Assembly (NCBI GenBank): GCA_019925105.1
Contig: JAHGAU010000033.1
Coordinates: 1-64,000 of the forward strand
Direction: 5' to 3'
Source: Niebla homalea
Taxonomy: Eukaryota; Ascomycota; Lecanoromycetes; Lecanorales; Ramalinaceae
Length of the DNA: 64,000 nt
Under the pieces are notes generated by a model, which was given only the letters and a program-made list of their open reading frames with translations, searched no databases and was not told the DNA's origin. Position 1 is the stretch's first letter, and every line of letters begins with the position of its first letter. A program made the position numbers and the translations under genes. Positions 45,077 to 56,223 of the stretch are shown one piece after another.

Positions 45077-48000
45077 GCCAGCCCCAATGACCTTTGTCTC
45101 AAGGGCAAAGGTCCTGATCAAAAGCCATTCAGTGCCGACTCCTCTCTTCGCATAAGGTCCCCACCACATGGTTGTACCCACGACCAATTTCTCCTTCTGA
45201 TGCCCTTATGACAAGTCCATCTTCAATTGCGCAAAGAGTAGTCCCTTCCTTTTCCCATCGCAATACACCCCCTCTCTGACCCTTTTACGCCTCCCTTCCA
45301 TAACCCCTCTTTTTCCATCCCGCGCTATTAATGCCAATTTTCACTACTTATGTTTCCTCGTTTCGACTGGCGTTATAGCCTGCACTTGGCCGTCTATTAC
45401 GTGTCGACGTGACCGATACTTTATTTCTATCCATTTCAAGGTACAAAGTTATAGCAACTCGCTTAAAAAGGTTCAAGAATGAATCTTTCCCTTCAACGCT
45501 ATCCCGAGCGATCTGGACACGGCCGGCCCTCTATAAAATTAGATCCGGCGCATCTGCTCCGCTTAACTCAGGGTAGTCCATAATCTCGCATCGTATAATA
45601 ACAAACTATTAGCGTTTAAACGCTCTGGATCTTATATCCTCACAAGATAATCAGTCTTAGTCTTGCCAAGCTGCGCCTATCGCGCCGCTTTCGAAATGGC
45701 TCGGTATAGTTCAAGCTGCTGGCCTGTATATTTACGGTTGATACGGGAATGCGAAGGTATATCTAGACCGCATTCAGTGTTTGAATTCTTTTTATAACTG
45801 GTCGCTCGCTGGGAGCTATAGAATTGCAGGGCAGGTGGTAAAGGAGATGCTGCATATCATTTCGTAAGTCAAAAAGGGAGAACCCACGGAAGATACAGAA
45901 TATGCGATTAAGTTCATAAGGGATATAAACATTACAGAGGGCTGATTAAGGGTGGGAATCGATTCGTATATACTTTGAAAAAGTAAGGGTAAGACTAGAT
46001 AGACCAACATACTTCTTATACCTTATTTACTTATATAAGGGGGCTTCGGCTTATCTTCTATTATACGTTGTTATTTTATCACTTTTTGCTTTTTAATTGC
46101 TTTTTATCTTTTCTTAAGTCATAGATGGACAATTAATCTACGTTGGATATGGGATTTCTTTCCAGTATACCACCGTACGACGTTATATTAATTAAGCGTC
46201 TGTCGTTCTAAAAATAATATGGTTCCGAGTTATTTTATATTCTGGGGGCATTTCCAGCAATTTTTCAAGGAAAGGATCATTATTGGTTCTAGATTGGTAA
46301 GCAAGAAAACCTCGTTGTTTTCTTTGTTAATTCGAGCAAGTATTTTCATAGGAACTAATAAGGCATGCGTATATGCAGAAATCTTCATAGCTAATAAAAG
46401 GCCTAGTAAGGAAAAAAGGAAAAGATTAAGTGATTCAACATATAATTTAATTAAGAAATATGCGCCTAGGCCACTCGCCGGCGGTCTTCGGTACTATAAT
46501 GATTTGGAATATATACTTCGCTTGTATAAAATGATAATCCAAGTCTTCAAGCCAGTTATCCGGTGGGATCGTAAGGATAAACGGCGGCTTTCCAAATGCG
46601 AAAAGCTGTTCAAGGGAATAATGATTATGCTGCGGCTAAGACGTTTTAAGTCTATAATTGTTAAGGCTACGGTACGTAATGTTTTATACCGGAGGCTTCT
46701 ATTATACCTCCTTAATAACTTACTTAAGTCCGTTTCGCTCTTTACCTATATTTTCTATGGTTAAACCCCGAAGTCGATATTACCGATCAACTAAATAACC
46801 AGTCTTCAATAGAGTTAAGGGTGATCTATATATTACCTCGGGAATAATTAATCCATTCCCTAAAAAAGAATGGATCGACCGTACCGACTTACTTTACCGC
46901 ATCCCCTCCTCCACAATGCGGTCCGCTACTTTTATTGCCGCAATAACTTTACCCGGTTGCTCTCCAGCCATATCCTAGCTGCTCGTAATACCAGGGTTTC
47001 TATCTACTGTCTTACTACATTACTCGGAGGTAAGGGCGAGCTCTACGCGATTGAGGCCTCAAGGATCGGGAACGTGGATATTGTTGGCCGGAAAACGTCA
47101 TAGTACTATTGTGATTGAAGGAAGGGGTGTCTGCTGTCGATTAAGACGGCTCTTGTTATGTGCATACATAGCATGGGGGATACGCGGGAGCATTCATAGG
47201 TGTAGGACACTCTTTGTACGTAGAGGACAGATGATCCTTAGGATCCCATCTGCATTCAGGTAGAATGATCATTCATACATTATCACACTTTTTGGTCCAT
47301 ACACCAACAGCTCTGGAAGCGGGGGTGTTAATATTAAAGGAGAGGAAGAGCCTACGGGATGTTCAGACCTTATCTTTTATCATTTCGTAAGTGAGTAGGG
47401 TACGTACCGGAGTATTTTAACAGTCGTCTCCATATATTTACTCTTGCTAACTATAAACTGCCGTCTCATCATTAATTCATACATTTACATCTTGGAGGAT
47501 AGTCATTTTTACTAACGAATCCCTCTTATTCTTGTATTAATACGAAGGCGAAAGGGGAACCTAAACCTTAGTCCATCATAAAGGTGGTGGATTAAGTTGG
47601 GAGGAATCACTTTCGTAGGGTAATAGCAGTACGAAAAGTGGAAGGAAGGGGGGTAGGAGCGGAGGAAGAAAGAAAATTAGAGGGTATAACGAAGACCTTG
47701 TTGTTAGGTATATACATGGTGAAGATTTGATGATGAACAGCGGAGACGGCAGAAGTATCTCCTACCAAGCGTGAGAAAGATGCTATCGACGTGCATGACA
47801 TGTATAAGCACATCGTTACACTTCCTCTTATTTCCGGTCTGGCCTTGAGCTTGCTGCACTTGTCGTTGTCTTCCTTTATGGGATACGTACGTGGATTGAA
47901 TGCCTTAATCATTTGACAGATGCGATTGTTGAAGACTCGAGTTGGAAATAATCAGAAGAATCGGGAGCCAGTGCAAGCCTCTATTGATTTACTTAGGTAT

Positions 48001-48234
48001 ATGCGTCGATTCAAACCGCATCGGCCCCAACGTTGTAAAGAAGGTGAAAAATTATTTGGTCTATGGATTCAATCAAAGGCTATGTCAAAATGCTCTTCTC
48101 AAATGAAAATGTTTCCTGTAGTACAGTACATCAAGACTCCAGAGCCGACCGGTCTAAAAATCACCAAAGCCATCCAATCCGCTCCACAATCCACCGCAAA
48201 GACGTCGTTCGCCTTGTGAGTAAGCAGCACTTCC
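45077..48234. other. Gene-poor interval with a partly AT-shifted patch
   Basis: From about 45.4 to 47.9 kb the sequence becomes more AT-rich and irregular, like moderately RIP-affected or very old repeat DNA, then recovers. One 181-codon frame (46219-46764) is listed separately. I saw no LTRs, terminal repeats or recognisable transposon motifs. Confidence 0.5.
46219..46764 (+). CDS. Orphan basic ORF in AT-rich patch, 181 aa
   Basis: ATG-started frame rich in Lys, Arg, Ile, Leu and Tyr (for example KRPSKEKRKRLSDSTYNLIK, then RWDRKDKRRLSKCEKLF). It stays open for 181 codons in DNA of about 40% GC, where stops should be common, so it may be a real protein or a lightly mutated transposon fragment. 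No family was recognised. Confidence 0.3.
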   Translation: MVPSYFIFWGHFQQFFKERIIIGSRLVSKKTSLFSLLIRASIFIGTNKACVYAEIFIANKRPSKEKRKRLSDSTYNLIKKYAPRPLAGGLRYYNDLEYILRLYKMIIQVFKPVIRWDRKDKRRLSKCEKLFKGIMIMLRLRRFKSIIVKATVRNVLYRRLLLYLLNNLLKSVSLFTYIFYG

Positions 48235-49527
48235 TCACAGAGAAATCAGAAGCAAATCTGATGATTCATCCTCATCACCCTTTTTCTCTTCCCTCTTCTC
48301 ATCCCCCTCTTCACGAAACTGTCCTTCCCCGTCACCGATAACAACAGAGCCTTTCCCCAAGTCCACGCCCGTCTGCATCTCATCAAACAGTTTGCCCTCC
48401 ACTCCTTCATCCTCAACAGTAGCAGCAGCGGCAGCGTTAACCTCCAACCAACGCTGTAAACTCGCAATCTGAGCGAGCACATCCTGCACGGCCGGCTCCT
48501 TGGCCTTTGCTTTCGATTTCTTTCCGGTCCGGTCGGCAGCCTTGGCGGGAGTCTTGATCGCGAGGGGAGGTTGGTCTTGGCCTTTAGCTTTGGCTTTACC
48601 CTTGCCCTTGCCTTTGCCCTTGCCTTGTTCCTGGCTCGAAGAGGAAGGGGCTTCATCCAGCGAAAGGGGCGGAGCCGGGACTGAAGATACCTTGGCTTCG
48701 GGTTTGCCGCCGAGCTTGCCGGGGGCAGCGGCGGTGGCGGAGCTAGGTAGACTGGAAGGGACAGTGGTGGGGGGCTCGCTCGAGCAGATGCGGCGGGCAT
48801 TTCCGGGGTTGTATGTCGTCCCCTTGATGCTGTCGGCGGCAGCGGGGATCTTGGCTAGGGTACGCGTAGGATCAGGAGCGCTGGTGGAGGACAGGGGGAG
48901 ATCAGCGGCATGGGCAGTCGGTAGGTGTTGGGCCGACCCCTTTGCCTTGGATCCTGTCGCCTTTTCGGTCGTCTTCGTAGTCTTCGTAGTGTTATGGGCC
49001 TCGAGGCGAGGGGAGCGTCGTAATGATTTGGCGATGGACGGTGTGGCCGTCTCGTCTGGCTTGACTGACGGCACTGGTAGGGAGAGCGTGTTGCTCGTCG
49101 ATTTGGGAGCTTTACTTGTCCCCTTTTCCTGCTTGTTCTGTGGCTTCTGCCGATTCTCGCTATCCTCGTGGGCACTAATGTCCATGACCTGCATGACTTC
49201 CTCCTCACTCTGGACGGTCAATACTCTCAGACCTTCACGATTCTCCTGGCAAATGGCGCACAGGGTGTTGTCCTTGTAGACGTATTTCTGACATTTGATG
49301 CCAGTGCTGATGACCTGCCCATGACAGAGACGGTGGCGTCCGCAGCGATGAATGTTGTAGCCATCGAAAGCCATGGAGGGTGCTTTGCATAACGGACCCA
49401 GGCCGCGTTTCAGACGGCCGGTGCAGGAGGGTGGCGAAATTTGGTCCTCTTCCTCCTCGCCAGAGCTGTAGTCTTCGTATTGAGCGGGATGGTTGGTCTC
49501 ATTAGCGGACTGCATCGCAGAGAGCAT
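48235..49527 (-). CDS. Hypothetical protein: Cys/His-rich head, long disordered Lys/Ala/Ser tail
   Basis: A single-exon 430-aa frame begins at the ATG at 49527 (a second ATG lies four codons on). After an acidic start (SSGEEEEDQ) residues about 34-95 hold a Cys/His-rich stretch: Cys34, Cys47, then HRCGRHRLCHG, later KCQKYVYKDNTLCAIC. This looks like a small zinc-binding module but not one I can name. The rest is low complexity: an RRSPRL segment, Thr-Lys repeats, a GKGKGKGKGKAKAKGQ tract (possible nuclear or nucleic-acid-binding region), a short predicted helix (VQDVLAQIASLQRWLEV) and an acidic end. Similar cysteine-head, disordered-tail proteins are common as fungal orphans. Antisense frames of up to 259 codons are compositional shadows. 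Confidence 0.6.
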   Translation of the reverse strand: MLSAMQSANETNHPAQYEDYSSGEEEEDQISPPSCTGRLKRGLGPLCKAPSMAFDGYNIHRCGRHRLCHGQVISTGIKCQKYVYKDNTLCAICQENREGLRVLTVQSEEEVMQVMDISAHEDSENRQKPQNKQEKGTSKAPKSTSNTLSLPVPSVKPDETATPSIAKSLRRSPRLEAHNTTKTTKTTEKATGSKAKGSAQHLPTAHAADLPLSSTSAPDPTRTLAKIPAAADSIKGTTYNPGNARRICSSEPPTTVPSSLPSSATAAAPGKLGGKPEAKVSSVPAPPLSLDEAPSSSSQEQGKGKGKGKGKAKAKGQDQPPLAIKTPAKAADRTGKKSKAKAKEPAVQDVLAQIASLQRWLEVNAAAAATVEDEGVEGKLFDEMQTGVDLGKGSVVIGDGEGQFREEGDEKREEKKGDEDESSDLLLISL

Positions 49528-50800
49528 TTTTGCGGTAGAAGCTATGTCAAAAGGTTTTGTGAAGACAAAGATTTATATCCTGAGGATAAGAATGTTTATT
49601 GATCGAGGAAGTGTTAAGGCAAGACTCTGAGCTGGGCAAGTAACTATGAATTGGGAGTGACCTTTGTAACGAGGTAGCAGAAAGGCAGACGCTTTTATGT
49701 ATTCGCCATCGTAGGGGGAAACGGATAGACAGAATGACAAGAGAGCGCTTAAGAGGCGTCTTCCGAACGTTCTGCTGTCTGGGGGAACAAAGAAGGGGCC
49801 GTGCCTTGACGCCAGCGACCTGATAGGCTGCAACCCGGCAACTTGCAGCAGCGCATGAGAAGCGGCTCCAGACGTAGACAGGGAGACTCTTGGTCGCCTT
49901 TTCGTCGATTGAACGGTGCCCTTGACATAGTCTCAGCCGCAGCTGCGGCTCTACGTCCGACTTCTGATGCGAATACTCCAAATATCAGAATGGAGTAGCT
50001 GGCAAGTAGAAGAGCCTGGCCAATACAGAATGTCACGCCAGTCTCCTTACACGGATTGTACCTGCATTTCCGGTCCTTGCTACACATCTTGATGTGTAAA
50101 GGATCCAATGTTTGACTTATTCACCGGGGTCTCTCCCCTCTGCAGCGGGCCGGCCTGTTCTCCCGCATTTCTTCGTCCAGCGGCCACTCATCCATTCCCA
50201 TTACATGTTGCTACTCCAACTCCTATCCACAATCAGTCTTCCTCTTCATGGATGTATAATCCCCTGTACTCGTTTTCCCCGTTACATAGGTTTCCCACCA
50301 ATTCGCAGCCCAATAAAAGTGAAGCTGCCCTTTATGACCATCCTCATCTTCCTCTATAGCTTGCACGTTATTAACTTCAACCCAGATGTCTTCCGTCTTT
50401 TCCATAAGACCAGCTGATAAAGAGCCCATCTGGTATTGGAGATGCCGCTTCGATTGTCCCGTCTTTTCTGCCGCTTTTCGTATTGTGGGTGCTGGAATCT
50501 CTGCTAAGGACCACCGTGACTGAAAAAAACCTTGTCGGTGGCTTCTTCAATGTTAACATCGACCCGATGGAGCTTCGTATTATATGGATCGGAAGGTTTG
50601 ATTCGGATTGTCAAAAGCAAGGTATCGGAGGCTCGGACGAACCCTCGTAAACAACCGCCTGGAAGAAGGGTGCTGGCGAGGGCAATATTCCGGCGATAGG
50701 TAACATAGCTTGGATCTGCTGGTCCAATTGCGGGATCTAATATACGATGTCGGACAAGACATCGCTTAGTCCTAAGGTGGCCGGCTGGAGAGTGCTCGAG
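49528..50800. other. Intergenic region, no supported gene
   Basis: Between two minus-strand genes. Competing short frames on both strands (up to 144 codons, starting with non-ATG codons) show no domain or splice structure that I can support. Confidence 0.5.
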
Positions 50801-53353
50801 TCAGTGAAACGGTGCTTCTTGAGGAATACAATCGGGATGATGAAGCCGATCCCTTCCCAAAGGAATAGGGCTATTGTGTAAAATAATTGCGCGTAATCTT
50901 TCGGTCGTGACAGCCTTGCCCATTAAGACTTGTTTTTGATAATATGCGCGCTTCTTCAACGCTAGAGGTCCGCGCTTCTTCAGAGCTCGAGGTCCGCGCT
51001 TCTTCAAAGCCCGAGGTGCGAAACTATCAATCCAATCCTTGGGCTCTTCATCCACCGGGCCTCCGCCTTCCGTCGGTGGGTTTAAATGGTAAGTGTCCCG
51101 AGTCCCTGTCAAACGACAAAGCGTATTCAAATCGAATAGCTTAATCACGGTCCCATCATAGGCACTGGATCCTTCTTGAAGCCATTCGAGCCAGTGTAGG
51201 GTATATTTCTGTAGGTGGTCCCACCCTTCTTTATTAATAGTAGCTGCATTAGATTCGTACTTGAACCTATGACCAGCTTCCCAAGAATCCTTACTATTCC
51301 ATATGCTCTCGGTGCTGCCAATGAGGTATCTCAGCTGCCCGGAAGACTGAACACAGAACCTCTGTCGAATTATTGGAAACGTAGTCAGCAAGTAGATAGT
51401 TATGAGATGCTCATTCAAGATCAGCCAAGTTTCCCTATGGCTATTCTTTTTCGAAGACTTCGCATGTTTCAGCATTTCCTCGGTGCTCGCGAAGAAGGCA
51501 GCACTTATTTTGATAGAGAAATCTCGCATACTCTGGCCGCCGAGTTCACCAACTTCTGCGAGATACTCCGGTAGCAGCATGGTTATGGCGAAAATCCACG
51601 CCAGGGAGGGATTGCTTTCTTCATAGTCTGTGAGACGGGGTAAATAAAGAGGCTTTCGTGATAACAGTGACCTCAGCCCCAGAAGGCACGAATCGAGCAT
51701 AATGCTGTCATGCCAATCCAAGAGTACTGAACAATATTTTTGATAACCCACAAGTTGATGAAATCCGGCCTCCTCAGTCGTCTCTTCGATTATCAGCATA
51801 AGGGTCTTCGCAGCGGGCCTCACGCGCTGCAAGTATTGATCGATGTTGTCCATGTCATGTTTCCCGAAACGACTGGTGACATAGTTAATTAAAGTTTCCG
51901 CTACAACCATCAGCCTTTATTTGATAGCAGAAGCTTCAGATAACGTACATCGATGGAAGAAGTTCAGCTTGGAAAGGTTTGAGTCGATACAGCATGTCCA
52001 CGGCACCCACTGCACCATAGCATTGGAGTGGTTTTTGGCTGCTCTTCGAAACAAACATTGACATTGCTCACAAGGGAAGGTCTCCGAGCACTAGGCATGC
52101 GTTAACTCGGGCCGGAAAATGCAGCTGATGTTGCAATTTACCTTAAGTTTTTGCCGTTGACATCGTAAACATGTCCTTTTTACTTTACCAGAATCTAATT
52201 TGATCCTTTTTCGAGCTTCTGGCTGCGGCTTCTCATCCCCTCCAAAGCGGAGGCTCTTGCTCAGATCAAGTTCGCAGAGATACGACGCAGGAACATTCTT
52301 TCCCTGAGGGCTTCGCTTCCGCTTATTCCCGCTTCTCATGGCGGAAGCGTGAGCGTGGGGTACGAGAGCCGCCTGATGCGATACATGAGACGGACTCAAA
52401 GGGGCCTGCCGATTTTCGACGCATGATGAACTGGTGCTTGGTGATTTCTTCGAAAGGATGGGAGCGTATGTACGATTAGGAGCTTGGGGTAAGAGATGGC
52501 GCCCGTAATTGGGTATTTTTGGCGCAATTTGGGTTGAAGGCAGAAGCGCAGAGCTTGAGTGAGGCGTCTGTTTGGCTAGACTTGCATTGACAGTCCCTGT
52601 AGGAATGACCAACGTTGTAGCTTCCCTCGAGGGTTCTGGATCTGAAAAGTGTGGCACCCAAGCGGAGTTGGAAGCGCTGTCCAAGACAGCTTCTGGAGCT
52701 GCAATATTTGAAAGTGAGCTGCGGCCGTCAACGGGAGCGATCTCCTGCGTCACGACATTGGCCGTTTGTGAGTATCCGGCAGTCTCAATGAGCGTAGAAG
52801 GTTCTAGCCAATCTGAGTCAACAGCAGATGTCGCCACAACATTATGATCTAGCCCCGGAAGATCCAGCCAACCGGCTTGGGCAGCATTCGTGGAGGATGC
52901 TCCTTGTTCAAGAGGGTCAGCGTCCGTGCTTGCGTGGGCCTCGATCTCCGTACGGGTCGCTGAGTTTTGTTCCAGATCAATCAAATTTACGTAGGGAAAG
53001 ATTTGATCTTGGAAACCATATTCTTGCATCGCTCCTTCGGTAGCTCCGGACGGTTCGCCAGATGTAGGAAGTTCGATGCCGAAATCATCAGCGGTGACTT
53101 CAAACTGGTCAAGGCTGGGAGTGAAGTCGTTGGGTCCAGTAGAAACCTGGAAAGTTTCTGCTGGATCAGGGACGGTGGGGGCTGGCAGAGGGGGAGGAGT
53201 CCAACGTGCTATATCGGGAGTCGCTATCTGGTTTGACAGATCCTGGTTGTCGTAGTAGCTTTGGTATTGTGGTTCTTCAGGGAACATCTCGGATAGGAAC
53301 TGGCTGAGATCCCATGCCTCAGGGTTGTCAGAGTTTTCAAAATGCGAATCCAT
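50801..53353 (-). CDS. Zinc-cluster (Zn2Cys6-like) regulator-like protein
   Basis: Probable nuclear DNA-binding regulator. Three exons, 53353-52142, 52090-51949 and 51900-50801, with introns of 51 and 48 nt (817 aa). The first ATG in frame is at 53353; upstream in-frame codons lack ATG. Residues 1 to about 330 are acidic and Ser/Pro/Ala-rich, like an activation region. A basic segment (GNKRKRSPQGK, ARKRIKLDSGKVKR) precedes the finger CLRCQRQKLKC, completed in exon 2 by SETFPCEQCQC. The first intron splits the cluster exactly before Cys405, giving Cys395, 398, 405, 411 and 414. The sixth ligand would be Cys416 or the later Trp-Thr-Cys-Cys, as in fungal regulators with a distant last cysteine, so the finger is atypical. 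The C-terminal 370 residues are helical, with no domain I can name. They include a threefold RALKKRGP repeat. Its upstream region carries 74-bp tandem repeats. Confidence 0.75.
50948..51016 (-). repeat. Threefold 24-bp coding repeat
   Basis: Three near-identical 24-bp units inside the zinc-cluster gene encode successive RALKKRGP-type octapeptides. The units keep frame, so expansion or contraction would be tolerated. Confidence 0.8.
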
Positions 53354-54832
53354 CTCGTGTCGGTCGTGGTTCTGGTATGCTGAAGTCAAGAAACAATTGG
53401 TTTCCGGCGTGATGTGTCTTGCAAGCAAAGGTCTTACGAGGGGCGGTTGGCGGTATTCGATACCATTGACAGATGAAGTGATGTTGGGATGAGCTCGGAG
53501 AGAAGCAGGAGCTGTGGTTAAGGAAACATCTATTCAAGGTGGGAAACAGCCATTAATGTACTCGTCAGAAGTGGAGACCTCATGCCTTCCGGTCGCTTCA
53601 TTTGGTTAGCTCGTAAGGCTGAAATCCTTACAGATCAAACCAATCGAAAATGAAGCATCAATCCGGTCGCTTCATTTGGTTAGCTCGTCAGGCTTAGTGT
53701 CTTACAGATCAAGCCAATCAAGATCGAAGCATCGATCCGGTCGCTTTTTCAGGTTAGCCACCATTAGGGCAGCATTATAACCCTCCGGCCAAGAGCAATC
53801 AAGCATTGGCTGCCTTGTTTGATAGAGCATATATTCTCATTCTGAACTATACTGCTTTGATGATGGCAGTGAGCTTCCGGTCTCAAATACTCATGTCATT
53901 GGTTCATGTACTATTCGAGCTTGGGTTATTAAGTAGTTGCTGGAAAGCTACAAATTGATGTGTGATGGACACCCAGAAGTCAACCGGCTGCCCGTCCAGA
54001 AATACTGTGATCAGACTTTCGCGAACCCAAAGGTACAGTGAGCTTTAGGTCACGATATCTGTCTGTGCGGTCTCAAAGCTTCGTTGACTGTGCCTTCAGT
54101 TCCCCATGAACTCGGTCAACACCACCCAAGGGTGGTCAACTTCATCCATTGTGGGCTTATCGACTCTACTTGTTGTGGCGGTGACGGCTCCTATCGGCTG
54201 GATGGTCCATTGTTACAGGGCCAAGAGAGGTAAACCAAGCTACCATTGACAATGCTTGGAACACCATTTTGACCGCTCAATTGTAGACGCAAGAGTGATG
54301 ATGTCAAGTGAACAACATGAAGGCCATAATCAGCAGGCTGCGGAGTTGGACGAATTACAAGAAGACGGTAATCGGCGGGCGGAGGAAACACACCGTCCAG
54401 AGGAAGAGTAAAGAGAGAAATGAACACCCATGAACATCAAATCTGACATATCGGAATTCGGAAAATGGTATAAGTACACACCAGAAGCCTGCCCTCTCCG
54501 GCAGACAATCGATCAACCCTGCTAGACCGCCATCAGTTGAAAGACGCATTGACCAACTCAATTCCCTCGCTTTGTATTCCTTTTTTTGACGCAGAAAAGT
54601 CTCCTCAGCACCCATAATCTATCCCTTGTGCTCAGCCAATCTGCCCGGCCAACAACGACCCAATCAGACACTCACCCAGTCATCAGAAGAAGACTGCGTC
54701 TCGACCAAAGGTTTCCGTCTCCAAATCACCACCCTCGGCACCACCCTCGCCCCGCCCTTCTGCCTCATCATAAACCCAACATCAAGATCCTTCGGCAACT
54801 TCTCATTATTCTGCCCACTACCTTTAACCTAG
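53354..54832. other. Upstream region of the zinc-cluster gene, otherwise gene-poor
   Basis: Contains the 74-bp tandem repeats described next and small Ser/Pro-rich chance frames near 54191-54615. No tRNA, transposon or conserved gene was recognised. Confidence 0.5.
53589..53760 (+). repeat. 74-bp tandem repeat, 2.3 copies
   Basis: Units begin with CCGGTCGCTT at 53589, 53663 and 53737, exactly 74 bp apart; the third is partial. The copies are similar but not identical. The array lies about 235-410 bp upstream of the ATG of the zinc-cluster gene, within likely promoter distance. A regulatory role is inference from position only. Confidence 0.8.
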
Positions 54833-55018
54833 CCCTCCCTACCACCCTTGGCCCTCCCTACCACCCTTGGCCCTCCCTACCACCCTTGGCCCTCCCTACC
54901 ACCCTTGGCCCTCCCTACCACCCTTGGCCCTCCCTACCACCCTTGGCCCTCCCTACCACCCTTGGCCCTCCCTACCACCCTTGGCCCTCCCTACCACCCT
55001 TGGCCCTCCCTACCACCT
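54833..55018 (+). repeat. 19-bp minisatellite, about 9.8 copies
   Basis: Near-perfect tandem copies of CCCTCCCTACCACCCTTGG. Because 19 is not a multiple of three and the unit lacks stops, all three plus-strand frames stay open and encode the same 19-residue Leu/Pro/Trp-rich cycle. The apparent ORFs of 181, 129 and 76 codons here are repeat artefacts. Confidence 0.95.
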
Positions 55019-55079
55019 CCTTCTGCATTTCCAAGAACTGCCAACTCTGCCCTCTGCCACACAAACAATTCCCTTTGAA

Positions 55080-55253
55080 CTATCACCCATTTCAACCACT
55101 CCAAACTCGCCTTCTCCAGCATCCGCGCTAACGATGCTAGCACCCTCCACATCCAGCTCATCCCACTGCATCCGGCCTCCTGGCCGGAGCATCTCCCACG
55201 CCATTTGCACGATGGTTGCGGTGTCACCGCCTCTGATGACCAGGCGCGCGAGG
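55080..55253 (-). pseudogene. SAM-dependent methyltransferase fragment
   Basis: A minus-strand segment reads RLVIRGGDTATIVQMAWEML then RPGGRMQWDELD. That matches the region around post-motif I to motif III of fungal class I methyltransferases of the LaeA/UMTA-like kind, where L-K/R-PGG-x-x-QWDE is characteristic. It continues for about 35 codons, then runs into the 19-bp minisatellite. Upstream it is cut by an LTR-like fragment at 55254. No start, SAM-binding motif I or proper end remains, so it is a broken fragment. The neighbouring minus-strand frame may continue the helix after a frameshift. Confidence 0.5.
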
Positions 55254-55371
55254 TGATGCAATATGCGCAAACGGGTGCAGGGCGTGAGAAAGTAAGCTGT
55301 AATACCGTCAATAAAAGGCCGTTTGGTAGGCCTACACGCGACAGGTCTTCAGTGCGAAGGCTGCCAAGACA
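55254..55371. repeat. Short LTR-like fragment related to the adjacent copia LTR
   Basis: It begins TGATGCAATATGCGCAAA like the copia LTR at 55468, lacks about 130 bp from the middle, then matches its other half (TGTAATACC...AAAAGGCCGT...GCTGCCAAGACA). It is barely RIP-mutated. This is a solo LTR with an internal deletion, or a variant family member, sitting in the methyltransferase fragment. Its right end is unclear; matches end near 55371. Confidence 0.65.
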
Positions 55372-55462
55372 GTAGAGAAGGCAATGGAATCTAGGACTTC
55401 CAAAAAAAAAAAAACATCCCCACTTGCATGCATCCACCGCACCACCCCTTTCTATGGTAATG

Positions 55463-55467
55463 TCATG
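55463..55467. repeat. Target-site duplication, left copy (TCATG)
   Basis: TCATG immediately precedes the left LTR and is repeated at 63445-63449 after the right LTR, a 5-bp duplication as made by retroviral-type integrases. Confidence 0.9.
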
Positions 55468-55743
55468 TGATGCAATATGCGCAAATGGGTGCAGGGTGCA
55501 GGGGAAGGGTGAGTAAGCCGAATCACTTGTATTGAGTCTACCACTATGCTTGTCTAATTACACCGTAACAACGACCGTATTTGTATCCATCCCAAGGGCC
55601 GTTTGATGACCGTATACTCACCGTACCTTATGCACCGGTACACCTGTAATACCGTTAATAAAAGGCCGTCTGGTAAACCTTTATACGATAGGGTCTCCAA
55701 TGCAGGGGCTGCCAAAACAACCGCGGAATACCCCCGTATATTA
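55468..55743 (-). repeat. Copia LTR, left (3' LTR)
   Basis: 276 bp. The outer (left) roughly two thirds is almost free of RIP changes, while the inner end is mutated (for example CGTATATTA where the other LTR has CGTGCATCA). Confidence 0.9.
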
Positions 55744-55753
55744 CTCCCTCTTT
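55744..55753 (-). other. Polypurine tract of the copia element
   Basis: AAAGAGGGAG on the minus strand directly abuts the 3' LTR, the expected site for plus-strand DNA priming. It supports minus-strand orientation. Confidence 0.7.
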
Positions 55754-56223
55754 AAAACTACGATAAATTTACGACGGTAATACCGCTATTAGCCTATTAA
55801 ATATAATTTAAGCTTTAATTGATTCATTTTAAAGGGTTATTTTAATAAAAACTTCATTATAATATTTATAAACTAATCCTTAATATTAATATACTTTATT
55901 AAAATAAGGCCTTTTTATATTTTTTCCTGAATAAAATAATATTAAACGTTAATATATTTAATTTATAAGTAATTCTCCAGGTTCTTAATAAAAAAGATAT
56001 TACCGTTATTATTATTAAATAAAATAATAGACTTATAACCTTTAAAGAATCCGGTCTTATTAATTTATTTTATAGATTAAATACTCGCTTTATACCCTTC
56101 GGAAAAAGCTATATACTTAACTTTTATAATAAAAATAACGATAATATGCTGTTTCCGAGTATATTATACGTATATTATACCGGTATTTAATATTATAAAG
56201 TTATATAACGATCTTTTATTATT

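Noticed and set aside
48500..49279. 259-codon plus-strand frame
   Set aside because: Antisense of the Lys/Ala/Ser-rich gene; no ATG-associated or domain evidence.
54586..55131. 181-codon plus-strand ORF
   Set aside because: Mostly the 19-bp minisatellite, equally open in the other two frames.
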